Shown piece after piece: positions 34,427-43,259 of a stretch of 64,000 nt of DNA; within the stretch, counting starts at the first letter, position 1; every line of letters begins with the position of its first letter. A program made the translations under genes and the position numbers. A model generated the notes under the pieces. That model saw nothing but the letters and a program-made list of their open reading frames with translations, was not told the origin of the DNA and did no database searches. Source of the stretch: Anaerocolumna jejuensis DSM 15929 (GTDB lineage: Bacteria; Bacillota; Clostridia; Lachnospirales; Lachnospiraceae); contig NZ_FRAC01000021.1 in assembly GCF_900142215.1 (NCBI RefSeq), positions 62,001-126,000 on the forward strand. Reading direction: 5' to 3'.

Positions 34427-35992
34427 ATGTATACGTATATTGTAGTGGACGACGAATCCCTTATCCGGAAAGGAACCATAAAAAAGCTGAGTGCTCTGGA
34501 AGGCCGGGCAGAATGTATCGGAGAGGCCTCCAACGGCATGGAGGCTTTGAAATTAATGGAGGAGAAGAACCCGGATATCATTATTACCGATATGAATATG
34601 CCAGTGATGGACGGAGGGCAGTTCCTGCCGGAAGTGACAAAGCGCTATCCGGATAAGCATATCATCGTAATCAGCGGCTATAAGGATTTTGAGTACACCA
34701 AGCATGCCATTAAGGCCAATGCGGTGGATTACCTTTTAAAGCCCTTTCGCAGAGAGGATATCATAGATGCCGTGGAAAATGCAATCCGCAGATTTGAGGA
34801 TTCCTCCACCATTCACAATGAACTGGCTTCCAGCAAGACAGAAAAAGAAGCCGCCCGCTATGAATATGATATCTCAACGCTGAAAAACAGCATACTGGGC
34901 TATCATACCACAGAAGTGCGGCTTACCTCGGAAAAGCTTAACTTTATCAATGACACCCATAATCTGGTGCTGGTTACCCTTCATTCGGAAGTCCCTCTGA
35001 AAGAAGAAGCCCTCCAGAACTTTCTCAGTGAAAATGGATTCGGAGACCTTGCCCTGTATCTGCAGCATATCCATAACCATAATCTTGGCTTTATGATTTT
35101 ATTCATGCCCCAGCGTTCAGCTCTCGGAACAAAAGACTTGTGCACCCAGGTAATACGAAGCCTTTCAACTCTGTTCCTGCATACCAGTCAGAAGGTGTCC
35201 TATGGCATCAGCCTCAGCCACAGCTCCCTGACAGAGCTGAATACTGCCTTTATGGAAACGGTGAAGGCTCTGAACCATATGGGAGTAAATGACCAGGGGA
35301 AAAGCTTTTTTTATCAGGAAATGGATTATGAGTACAGTATTCCGGTGGAATGGAAGCGTTCGGAGGAATTGCTATTCCGCATTGAAGCCGGCATGGCAGA
35401 TAAACTGCCGGAACTGCTGGAGGACCTTTTTTCCTATCTGGCAATCCTGCCCGGCTGTACCCTCTATGATGCCAAGAACTATTGCTTCTCCCTGGCAGAC
35501 AGAGCAAAGTGGATCATGACCCAGTATTTCGAACAGGTCGATCCGGGTTCCGTTAACTCCAGCGTTCAAAGCATTTTAAATACCATGTTCAGTTTGCAGG
35601 AAATTAAGCAGTATTACCTTCAATTTTTCACCAACCTGTCCCATATCCTGGCGGACAAAAGTATCTATGCCTCCGATAATACGATTGAAAAAATAAAAGC
35701 CTATATCGAGCGTAATTATCAGAAAAACCTGACCATTGAATTCGTTTCCTCCCTGTTCTATATGAACAGGAGCTATTTAAGCCACTTATTCAAGGAAAAG
35801 ACCGGTGATAACTTTGTCAACTATCTGAATACCGTCCGTCTGACAAAAGCAAAGGAACAGCTTAAGAATACGGACAAAAAGCTTTACTCCATTGCAAAGG
35901 CCGTAGGCTATGACAATGTAAAGTACTTTTTCAGAGTATTCAAGAAATACGAGGGTCTGACTCCCGAACAATACCGCAGCAAATACCAGTAA
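34427..35992 (+). CDS. YesN-type response regulator with AraC DNA-binding domain
   Basis: 521 aa. The receiver has DD at 8-9, the phosphorylated D55 in ITDMNMPVMDG and the LLKPF Lys. A middle linker domain of about 280 residues follows. The C-terminal AraC double HTH (about 420-520) has LTIEFVSSLFYMNRSYLSHLFK, IAKAVGYDNVKYFFRVFKKY and LTPEQYR. It is the likely activator of the two promoters at about 32.6 and 38.26 kb, which share an identical operator layout. The gene ends 16 bp from the convergent glycosidase stop, with no terminator seen between. Confidence 0.95.
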   Translation: MYTYIVVDDESLIRKGTIKKLSALEGRAECIGEASNGMEALKLMEEKNPDIIITDMNMPVMDGGQFLPEVTKRYPDKHIIVISGYKDFEYTKHAIKANAVDYLLKPFRREDIIDAVENAIRRFEDSSTIHNELASSKTEKEAARYEYDISTLKNSILGYHTTEVRLTSEKLNFINDTHNLVLVTLHSEVPLKEEALQNFLSENGFGDLALYLQHIHNHNLGFMILFMPQRSALGTKDLCTQVIRSLSTLFLHTSQKVSYGISLSHSSLTELNTAFMETVKALNHMGVNDQGKSFFYQEMDYEYSIPVEWKRSEELLFRIEAGMADKLPELLEDLFSYLAILPGCTLYDAKNYCFSLADRAKWIMTQYFEQVDPGSVNSSVQSILNTMFSLQEIKQYYLQFFTNLSHILADKSIYASDNTIEKIKAYIERNYQKNLTIEFVSSLFYMNRSYLSHLFKEKTGDNFVNYLNTVRLTKAKEQLKNTDKKLYSIAKAVGYDNVKYFFRVFKKYEGLTPEQYRSKYQ

Positions 35993-36008
35993 ATAAACTG
36001 AAAATTTT

Positions 36009-38207
36009 CTACAGGCTTCCCACTATAAAATACGTTCTGTTCTTAGGGAGGGTAAAAGAAATTTCATATCCTCCCTTTCTGCCTGGTATAGCGGAGGGTC
36101 TGTAAATATCCCCGGTTTCCGGCACCCATATTTCCGGTTCGGAGGCAGAGTCTATCCATACCTTTAAATCTTCGTCTTTGTCGTTGTAATTGGTAAAGTT
36201 GAAGATTCTTTTCCCTTCCTTTCTATAGCGGGACACTCCGACACCGTAGACCCTTTCCCCATCATGGATATAAGGGTCTATCAGCCTTGCCGGATAGCTT
36301 GACAAGCTGTGTGCCATTTCCTCCACCCCGCAAAGTATCTCAAAGGGGAGGTTGATTTGTTCTCTGCAATACCGGAGCACCTCGGATATTTTATTCATCT
36401 TTATATGGTTTTCAGTGGTAAGCTCCACTCTTATTTTTTCCCTGAAATGGGAGCCGTCCTTTGCCACCACATCCTTTATCTGTGAATCCAGACTGATAAT
36501 ACATCCGCCGTTTTCTGCAAACTGATTTAAAAGCTCTGTCATTTCTGCTGTCAGAAGTTCTGTAAAAGGCAATATAAATATCCTGAACCTTTCACCGGAC
36601 AGAACATTGACCAGTTCTCTGCCCTCCACTCTGAAATTCCTGGCGGCATCACTGTGGAATATATCATAATCCAGATTTTTATCTGTCAGCCCGTTGCATA
36701 AGAGCTGGAACTGATTGTCAATGAATCTGGCCCTTTCATCCGTAATCCATGGCCCCTCCCGCCAGAACCCCGTCTTTACCTGAAGATCCGGCTGGAAATA
36801 ATTCCAAAAGGTTTCTATCGGCGTATAAACCAGAATTTCCGCTTCATGCCTACCATCGCTCAGCACCTTCATCATGCGGTTTGCCATCTTCACATACAGG
36901 GGCATGCTGTCCCAGTATTTCCACTGGTAAAAATAAGAGGGCGGAAAATCCTCACTCCTTTCATCCCTGATAGAGTAATAAAACCCGTGCATTATGATGA
37001 GATTAATTCCCTGCTGAAACAGCCAGTTGGATATGCGCACCATATCCTCAAAGGTAATGTCCCAGCCGGAGGCTCCAAATGCTTCACAGGCTATTCGGCT
37101 CTTTCCGTAGCTGTGGCAGGCACTGACCGCAAATTTGGCATCCAGGCTCCCGATACCGTTTCCCAAATGATCAATGGCAGGAACATGAAAATACTGGTAC
37201 CCTCTTAGCATATCTCCGCCAAAATAGGATTGGGCCGCTATGGTTTCTTCTCCTAAAAAATGCCCCATGGCCTTCATTCCATGCTGATTGCACCACTCAT
37301 AAATTTGCCCGAAGGTCGCTTCCCCATACATATCGGATATGACATCGTAATAATCAAACCGGAGCTGATTGGAGCGGCTGTCACGGCGAATCAGCAAGGG
37401 CAGGTAAGGCGCCAGGTCATAGCCCTTTCTTCGGATAAACTCCTCCTGTAAGGTGCCTGTCCAGGGCATGGCATTACAGAACCTGGTCTCATCCATGAAG
37501 ATACCGGATATAATTTTGCCAAATTCCTCTCCCATCTGCTCCCGGTACTGCTCATGGGTCTTTTCGATAAACAATCGGATAGCTTCTTTGTTAAGGTAAT
37601 CCACGCATAGCTTTCCAACGGGCTCATAGCTGTCCACCGCCACATATACAGCTACCAGCTCTCCGTCTTTTTTCGGCAGATAGGTTGCCACATCTCCTTC
37701 TATCGTAAGGTTTTCATCACAGTCTTTGCAGAAAATATAACCGCTGCCTTCCTGTCCCATCTCCTTATAGAGCAGGGGTTTCCACTCCTCCTCATATACC
37801 GACAGGCTGATATACTGCTTTTCGGAAAGCTTCAGAACGGCTTTCTCCCCCTTTTTCAGCCTGGTGGTATCAAACTGCAGAAAATGCTCCCGGTATTTTT
37901 CCTCCCTTGTGATGGTCCAGGCGCAATTACCGCTGGGCCAGTTATTTTCATCATAAAGCCAGATTTTCTGGCCGTTTTCCTTGCAGTTCCCAATAACGCT
38001 TTTAATCCGTTCAAACCAATCCTGGCTTAAATACTCATTCTGCAGCCCAAACCTTGAATGCACCACCGGCTGATTAGCATGGATGCGTTTCATCATATTC
38101 ATTTGCTCGGTGGTCTTTTCGTCGGTTATCTCATCATTCCAGAACCAGAAGCCCGATATGCTGTAATCAGGGTCCGTAACCGGATTTCTAAAGAATTCTC
38201 TGTCCAT
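36009..38207 (-). CDS. GH106-like glycoside hydrolase (alpha-L-rhamnosidase type)
   Basis: 732 aa. The N-terminal pattern FRNPVTDPDYSISGFWFWND, then a barrel with IWLYDENNWPSG, IISGIFMDETRF and MKAMGHFLGEE, resembles GH106-type proteins. No signal peptide, so it works on imported oligosaccharides. The ATG at 38205-38207 is 10 nt from AGGAGG; a TTG at 38213 is closer (4 nt) and cannot be excluded. Its promoter has the same operator pair as the ABC operon, so it belongs to the YesMN regulon. The substrate is probably a rhamnose-containing glycan, by family only. Confidence 0.75.
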   Translation of the reverse strand: MDREFFRNPVTDPDYSISGFWFWNDEITDEKTTEQMNMMKRIHANQPVVHSRFGLQNEYLSQDWFERIKSVIGNCKENGQKIWLYDENNWPSGNCAWTITREEKYREHFLQFDTTRLKKGEKAVLKLSEKQYISLSVYEEEWKPLLYKEMGQEGSGYIFCKDCDENLTIEGDVATYLPKKDGELVAVYVAVDSYEPVGKLCVDYLNKEAIRLFIEKTHEQYREQMGEEFGKIISGIFMDETRFCNAMPWTGTLQEEFIRRKGYDLAPYLPLLIRRDSRSNQLRFDYYDVISDMYGEATFGQIYEWCNQHGMKAMGHFLGEETIAAQSYFGGDMLRGYQYFHVPAIDHLGNGIGSLDAKFAVSACHSYGKSRIACEAFGASGWDITFEDMVRISNWLFQQGINLIIMHGFYYSIRDERSEDFPPSYFYQWKYWDSMPLYVKMANRMMKVLSDGRHEAEILVYTPIETFWNYFQPDLQVKTGFWREGPWITDERARFIDNQFQLLCNGLTDKNLDYDIFHSDAARNFRVEGRELVNVLSGERFRIFILPFTELLTAEMTELLNQFAENGGCIISLDSQIKDVVAKDGSHFREKIRVELTTENHIKMNKISEVLRYCREQINLPFEILCGVEEMAHSLSSYPARLIDPYIHDGERVYGVGVSRYRKEGKRIFNFTNYNDKDEDLKVWIDSASEPEIWVPETGDIYRPSAIPGRKGGYEISFTLPKNRTYFIVGSL

Positions 38208-38240
38208 TTTCAATATACCTCCTGCACCTTTCTGTACTCT

Positions 38241-38293
38241 ATTATACTAAGACAGGAGTCTCTTTTTGTTATGTGTTTCAGTATACTTTTGTT
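38241..38293 (-). promoter_or_regulatory. Glycosidase promoter with paired YesN-type direct repeats
   Basis: On the minus strand distal AACAAAAGTATAC (38281-38293) and proximal AACAAAAAGAGAC (38258-38270) are direct repeats at 23-bp spacing. The -10 TATAAT (38241-38246) follows after 11 bp. Layout and spacing are identical to the binding-protein promoter. Confidence 0.65.
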
Positions 38294-38308
38294 GGGTGTT
38301 CTTTAAGT

Positions 38309-38344
38309 AAAAAAAGGGCTGCCGCAAAATATGCAGCAGTCCCT
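38309..38344 (-). terminator. Intrinsic terminator (minus strand)
   Basis: On the minus strand AGGGACTGCTGC pairs with GCGGCAGCCCT and is followed by TTTTTTTAC. It follows the gene remnant at 38400-38525. Confidence 0.8.
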
Positions 38345-38399
38345 GATTCCTTGAAATTTTCTATACCTGTCAATTTCGCTAGGAAATCTGATTGGAATA

Positions 38400-38525
38400 T
38401 TACCAGCCCACTCTTATAATAAGCCCCTTCGGATCTCCTACCTCCAGATATGACGCCTGTCCGTTAACATCGTCATAGCAGAAGCCATAAGCCAGCTTAA
38501 CTGTATAGAAATTTGTTGATTTTTG
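38400..38525 (-). pseudogene. C-terminal remnant of an unidentified protein
   Basis: About 41 codons (FYTVKLAYGFCYDDVNGQ, then ASYLEVGDPKGLIIRVGW and a stop) form a plausible protein C-terminus, followed by a terminator. No start codon or upstream coding is found. The rest of the 593-base gap 38208-38800 holds only a poly-purine tract near 38530 and AT-rich sequence. Confidence 0.4.
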
Positions 38526-38800
38526 TTTTTTCTCCCCCTCCCTTTCCTTTTTTATAAAAATGATACAAAATACTCCCTACAACTACTTTTTCGGAAAATT
38601 TACATTGTTTTCCAATACTTAAAGTTGTTATTTTTTGTATATTTTTGGCATTTTTATAAGTATAAAAAAGCTCCATAGCATCCTCACACGCTGAACTAAA
38701 GTATTTAACAGCTTTATAAATTTTCCATTAAAAGAGTTATTCAGCGTATTTAAGATAGCCATGAAGCAGCTATATTCCGGAAAAATGGAACATTTTTATT

Positions 38801-39616
38801 TTATCTGATACGTTCAAAAGATTTTACCAGGGCTTTTAATAAAACAATTATCAGGAAACATACAACTCCTGTCAGAACAATGGTACCACCGGGCTTTAAT
38901 TTCCAGTAATAAGAAAGGGTCAGACCGGTTACCGTAAAGAATACGGCAAGGACAACGGAGCTGAGCAGAGTCATCTTATAGCTTCTTCCCAGCTGCATAC
39001 CGCAGGCTACGGGTATTACAAGAAGGGAGGATACGACCAAGGCTCCGACAGTCCTGGACGCAATGGATATGGTAAGAGCTGTCAGCATGGTAAAGATAAA
39101 GTTCACCAGCCTGACCGGAACACCTGCCAGCCTTGCTGCCCTCTCATCAAATCCGATATAGAAAAGCTCCTTATATAAAAGAAGAAAAGCTGCCAGTACA
39201 CAGATGCTTACCAATACCACCATGCGAAGTTCCATATCACTTATTGCTACGATACTTCCGAAAAGGAAGCTGTTAAAATTTCCGCTGCTTTTGGTAAAAC
39301 CGGAAAGGACACCTGCCAGGCCTATTCCTGTTGACATTATAATGGCAATTGCCATTTCCGAATATCTCGGTATCTTTTTTTGAATGAATTCGATGCTTAA
39401 AGCGGCAACAATGCAGGCACCGGTTGCTCCAAGTATGGGGTTTATCCCAAGCAGGATACCGATTGCCACACCGGCAAGGGAGGTATGGGACAGTGCGTCC
39501 CCAATCATGGATTTCCGCTGCAGCACAATAGTCATACCTATACAGGGTGCAATGACTGCCAGAAGTATTCCCACGAGAAATGCCCTTTGCATAAAAGGAT
39601 ATTGTAAGATACTCAT
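38801..39616 (-). CDS. znuB: Zinc ABC transporter permease
   Basis: 271 aa with eight or nine membrane segments, ABC-3 family. GDALSHTSLAGVAIGILLG and SRTVGALVVSSLLVIPVACG are conserved signatures of ZnuB/AdcB permeases. The ATG overlaps the ATPase stop by 4 bp (ATGA), so translation is coupled. It is the last gene of the L33-ZnuA-ZnuC-ZnuB operon. Confidence 0.93.
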   Translation of the reverse strand: MSILQYPFMQRAFLVGILLAVIAPCIGMTIVLQRKSMIGDALSHTSLAGVAIGILLGINPILGATGACIVAALSIEFIQKKIPRYSEMAIAIIMSTGIGLAGVLSGFTKSSGNFNSFLFGSIVAISDMELRMVVLVSICVLAAFLLLYKELFYIGFDERAARLAGVPVRLVNFIFTMLTALTISIASRTVGALVVSSLLVIPVACGMQLGRSYKMTLLSSVVLAVFFTVTGLTLSYYWKLKPGGTIVLTGVVCFLIIVLLKALVKSFERIR

Positions 39617-40299
39617 GCCTCCACCCCATTTCTCAAAAGCTCTTCTATTTTACCGTCTTCCAGCCGCAATATTTTATTAATCCCTGCACATTCCTCCAGG
39701 CTGCCATGGGTAACCATAAGTATGGTAAGCCTTTCGCTTTCGTGCAGCTCGCTTAATATCTGGTACAGCTGCTTTATCGATTTCATATCAATGCCTGTTG
39801 TAGGCTCATCCAGCAGTAAGAGCTCAGGCTTGATTACCAATGCCCTTGCAAGCATGACACGCTGCTGCTGGCCTCCTGAGAGCTCCCCTATCATGGACTT
39901 TGCAAATTCCGACATCTTAAGCTTTTCCAGGGCTTCATAGACCTGAAGCTTGTGGCTCTTATTGGGAAAACGGAATCTGCCGATTTGCTTATACAGATTT
40001 GCCGTCACGATTTCCTCCACCGTGGCAGGAAAATTCTGATTGCCGTAAGTACCGTTCTGGGCTACATATCCGATTTTACCGCTTCTGACTATTTTTTCAT
40101 TTTCCTCACCGAGCAGTCTGACTTTCCCGTGAAGGGGCTTTAATTCAGCTAATATAAGCTTTAAAAGGGTACTTTTTCCCGTGCCGTTCTCACCAGTCAG
40201 GGCAACAAAGTCCCCCTTCCTGATACTAGCAGAAGCCCCTCTTAAAATAAGCTCTTTTCCATATGCAAAATCTACATTTTGAATTTCAATTGCCTGCAT
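39613..40299 (-). CDS. znuC: Zinc ABC transporter ATPase
   Basis: 228 aa. Walker A is GENGTGKST, the signature LSGGQQQRVMLARAL, Walker B LLLLDEPTTG and the switch His VTHG. IGYVAQNGTYGNQNFPATVEEIV is the Q-loop region typical of ZnuC/AdcC. It powers zinc import with the neighbouring permease and binding protein. Confidence 0.93.
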   Translation of the reverse strand: MQAIEIQNVDFAYGKELILRGASASIRKGDFVALTGENGTGKSTLLKLILAELKPLHGKVRLLGEENEKIVRSGKIGYVAQNGTYGNQNFPATVEEIVTANLYKQIGRFRFPNKSHKLQVYEALEKLKMSEFAKSMIGELSGGQQQRVMLARALVIKPELLLLDEPTTGIDMKSIKQLYQILSELHESERLTILMVTHGSLEECAGINKILRLEDGKIEELLRNGVEA

Positions 40300-40370
40300 C
40301 CTATACCTTCATTCTCAAAAAGAATAGGAGATAGATACGACTATCTATTTCCTATTCTGCTTATCTCTAT

Positions 40371-41369
40371 TTACTGTAATGCCTTTAACAGGCTGTTTAA
40401 ATTTGTTTCCATCACGGAAATATAATCCGCTCCGTTCTTAATATCCTCATCCGATAAGCCTTCCAAAGGATTCAGGACATCGGTCCGTACTCCCACCTCA
40501 TTTGCAATGGTTTCCGCAACCTTGGGGCTTACCAGCTCTTCAAAGAAAATAACCTTAACCTTATTATCCTTTGCGAATTTAATAATTTCCTCCATCTTGG
40601 CCGGGTCCGGTTCTGAGTCCGGAGACAAGCCTTCGATTGCTACCTGGTTCAGACCATAAGCCTTGCAAAGATAGCCAAAGGCCTCATGTGCTACTATAAT
40701 ATCCTTATTTTGAAGCCCTGTCAAGGATTCCTTGTATTTCTTATCCAATTCGTCGAATTTGGCCGCATAGGTATCATAGTTGCTGTTATAATAGGCTTCA
40801 TTATCCGGGTCCGCTTTTACAAAGGCATCCCTGATGCTCTTCATCTCTTCCTTGGCATACTCCGGATTCAACCACACATGGGGGTCATAGGTTTCCTCTT
40901 TCCCATCCCCTTCCAACAGGCTGATACCGGAGGATGCTTCCACCTTAATCAGCTTTTTATTACCAAGACTGTCAAGAACCGTATCGACCCAATGCTCCAT
41001 ACCCGCTCCGTTGTAAATAAATACATCCGCTTCCTCCAGATTGGCAAGATCCGAAGCAGCCGGCTCCCAATCGTGGGGTTCAATACCTGCCGGAACCATA
41101 TCCGTTACAATTACCTTATCTCCTCCCACCTTTTCAGCCAAATCATACATGGCGTAAAAGCTGGCAGCTACCTTTAACTTTCCGTCCCCTTGCTCCGTAC
41201 CGGAGGTCTTTCCGGTATCCTGCTTATCCTGAGTATCCTTTGCCGTATCGGAATTATCTGCCGCCGGAGATACCTGTGAGTCATTTGCATTTGTATTCTT
41301 ATTGCTGCATCCTGCTATAAAGACAACCGCCAGCATTACTGCGGCAATCAGGCTGATATATTTTCTCAT
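40371..41369 (-). CDS. znuA: Zinc-binding lipoprotein
   Basis: 332 aa. The signal peptide ends VVFIAGC with lipidated Cys at about 21, then an Asn/Asp/Thr-rich tether. Cluster A-I folds use His ligands in GIEPHDWEP, YDPHVWLNP and IVAHEAFGYL, and an acidic ligand region near FFEELVSP; together these are the metal ligands of ZnuA/TroA. Unlike many ZnuA proteins there is no long His-rich loop. It lies 26 bp after the L33 gene in a Zur-type operon. Confidence 0.92.
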   Translation of the reverse strand: MRKYISLIAAVMLAVVFIAGCSNKNTNANDSQVSPAADNSDTAKDTQDKQDTGKTSGTEQGDGKLKVAASFYAMYDLAEKVGGDKVIVTDMVPAGIEPHDWEPAASDLANLEEADVFIYNGAGMEHWVDTVLDSLGNKKLIKVEASSGISLLEGDGKEETYDPHVWLNPEYAKEEMKSIRDAFVKADPDNEAYYNSNYDTYAAKFDELDKKYKESLTGLQNKDIIVAHEAFGYLCKAYGLNQVAIEGLSPDSEPDPAKMEEIIKFAKDNKVKVIFFEELVSPKVAETIANEVGVRTDVLNPLEGLSDEDIKNGADYISVMETNLNSLLKALQ

Positions 41370-41395
41370 AGAATGGCCTTCCTTTCTCGGCAGTA

Positions 41396-41545
41396 TTATT
41401 TCGTTTCCCTGTGGAGGGTGTACTTTTTCAGGCGCGGACAGTATTTCATGACCTCCATCCTCTCAGGGTGCTTCTGTTTATTTTTTGTAGTTACGTAATT
41501 ACGTTCATGGCACTCAGTGCATTCCAGTATAATTTTCATCCTCAT
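41396..41545 (-). CDS. rpmG: Ribosomal protein L33, zinc-regulon paralogue
   Basis: 49 aa from the ATG at 41543-41545 (GGAAAGGAAC upstream). MRMKIILECTECHERNYVTTKN and YCPRLKKYTLHRETK identify L33. Only the first CxxC (CTEC) is complete; the second knuckle has one Cys (YCPRLKK), so a four-Cys zinc site is not possible. Being first in the zinc-importer operon, it fits the known strategy of expressing alternative L33 under zinc limitation. Two copies of the operator ATTATTTGCATTTG precede it. Confidence 0.93.
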   Translation of the reverse strand: MRMKIILECTECHERNYVTTKNKQKHPERMEVMKYCPRLKKYTLHRETK

Positions 41546-41567
41546 ATCTGTTCCTTTCCAAAAGCAA

Positions 41568-41623
41568 ATTATTTGCATTTGCGTTTACTGAACTTATCAT
41601 AACACATTATTTGCATTTGTCAA
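41568..41623 (-). promoter_or_regulatory. Zinc-regulated promoter of the L33-znu operon
   Basis: On the minus strand TTGACA (41618-41623) and TATGAT (41596-41601) are 16 bp apart. The same 14-mer, ATTATTTGCATTTG on the plus strand, occurs at 41606-41619, covering the spacer and touching the -35, and at 41568-41581 downstream of the start site. Binding by the Fur-family regulator at 46.6 kb is inferred. Confidence 0.65.
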
Positions 41624-41726
41624 TACATCTTTCCATAAAAATATCTGCCCTTTCCGGATGTTTGCCATCAATCAAAGGCAGATACAGGGAATTCAGCAAA
41701 GCAGAAGGAAAGACTGAGAAGAATTA

Positions 41727-42683
41727 TCAATAATAATAGTAATAAACATATTCTTCCTTGGGAGCCTTGGTCTTTTTGATCACAACATCCTTCAGGCACG
41801 GAACTTTGCTGCCCTTATACTCATATTCTCCGATGGTTCCGGTAACGGTAATCCATTCATTCTCCTTTAGGCTGCTGCTTTTATCACTTTCCGTAATGAC
41901 ACCATATCCCATTAAATCCAGTGCACAGCAAGTCATCACATACCTTCCCGCCAGGAACTGGTTCGCCTTTAAGTCCTCCATGTGGAATACCTGGGCCGTG
42001 TACTGGTAGCGCTTACCCTTAAAATCCTTCAGGAAATCAAAAAGTTCAAAATACCAGCAGCCAAAATCCTCGTCACTAATTAAAATCGCGCCATCCCCGG
42101 TCTTATTCTTATATTTCAGGGATCTGTCCTTTTCATCCGCATTAGCAGCTTCCCCTGACGACTCATCCGTACTGTCCCCGGCTATTTCTTCCGAATCCTG
42201 TACATCTGCTGCAGAATCCCCATTAGAATCCCGTATATCTGCCGCTGAATCCCCATTGGAACCCTGCACATCCCCGTCTGTGGATGCCCCATCCGTATTC
42301 CAGGCAGAATCCTCCGCCTTACTGTCCGCCGTATCAGCGACATTCTTACTACCATACAGGCTCTCCGCTCCCTTGCTGCTTTGGGCAATTGCAATATTCC
42401 CATTGCCTCCCTCTACAGCAGGAAAGAGAATAGCCAGTACAACCGGCAGCAAATAGAGAAAATATGGCTTTAAGTTGGAATTATGCCTTCCTCTTCTCAG
42501 CTCTCCCATCATGCTGCAGGCAAAAACCAGCAAAGCAACAATCGCTCCCCAGATTCCATAGAGATATCTGGGATGTACATAATAAGTAATCTTGCCTGAA
42601 ATCAATTCATATGCCAGGAACAAAGCAAGAGCAAGAACAGTAAACAACTTAATATAGATTTCCAGATTTTTATTTCCTCTCAT
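41727..42683 (-). CDS. DUF1980/TIGR03943-family membrane protein (YcgQ-like)
   Basis: 318 aa. Four hydrophobic segments at the N-terminus (about 8-95), a low-complexity Asp/Ser-rich middle with an imperfect repeat (SNGDSAADIRD, SNGDSAADVQD), and a C-terminal soluble domain (YTAQVFHMEDL, GRYVMTCCALDLMGYGV, WITVTGTIGEY). It ends in five Tyr. The start at 42681-42683 follows AAGGAGG. This family is encoded next to YcgR/YraQ-type permeases, and here the permease fusion is upstream on the same strand. A role in metal export or trafficking is inferred. Confidence 0.8.
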   Translation of the reverse strand: MRGNKNLEIYIKLFTVLALALFLAYELISGKITYYVHPRYLYGIWGAIVALLVFACSMMGELRRGRHNSNLKPYFLYLLPVVLAILFPAVEGGNGNIAIAQSSKGAESLYGSKNVADTADSKAEDSAWNTDGASTDGDVQGSNGDSAADIRDSNGDSAADVQDSEEIAGDSTDESSGEAANADEKDRSLKYKNKTGDGAILISDEDFGCWYFELFDFLKDFKGKRYQYTAQVFHMEDLKANQFLAGRYVMTCCALDLMGYGVITESDKSSSLKENEWITVTGTIGEYEYKGSKVPCLKDVVIKKTKAPKEEYVYYYYY

Positions 42684-42958
42684 ATAACCTCCTTCCTGAA
42701 TATCCAATTTTCAATCGGATATTTGTTTATCCGTAGTTGAAAAAACAGCTTTTAGTTTTTCCAACCTATCACCTTACGCAAGATAAATTTTCTAATTCCA
42801 TATCCATGACATCCATGGCTATAATGTTAGGTATTGTTAGATTTCATTATATCCTGGCTTCCGCAGCCCCCATGACCTTTTCCATGTATCTTTGATAAAA
42901 ATAAATAGAAGTAAATAATTAATTCTCCCTGCAAATGCCCCATTTCAATACATATGCA

Positions 42959-43171
42959 GGCAGTTTGCACAAAATAGACAGCATGAATGCGCCTATGGAA
43001 ATGTATTAGAAGTCCTTTTCTCTGAAGCTTTTGTGCTATATCATCAAACAGATTGTCTGAGCTTGCGAGTTATCTGTTTGATGATATGTCCAGCATAAAA
43101 GCTTCAGAGAATTAGGACTTCTTATACATTGTAATCGAAGCCTTCATGCTGTCTATTTTGTGCAAACTGCC
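42959..43171. repeat. Long-hairpin repeat C
   Basis: GGCAGTTTGCACAAAATAG with continuation (42959-42989) is perfectly matched by its inverted copy ending at 43171. Inner paired blocks are AGAAGTCCT, TCTCTGAAGCTTTT and ATATCATCAAACAGAT. The apex (read on the minus strand) is AACTCGC-AA-GCTCAGACA closed by ACAGAT/ATCTGT, almost the same loop as repeat B. It lies in the 576-base gap between the GTPase-permease gene and DUF1980, so probably inside an operon. No coding signal. Confidence 0.85.
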
Positions 43172-43259
43172 GTCCCCTTGTGAAAACCAGCCCTTTTGCC
43201 AGTCAAAAATCATCGTCATATCCATACTTCCGTCCAATCCGTTTAGCTTATGCCCATGC

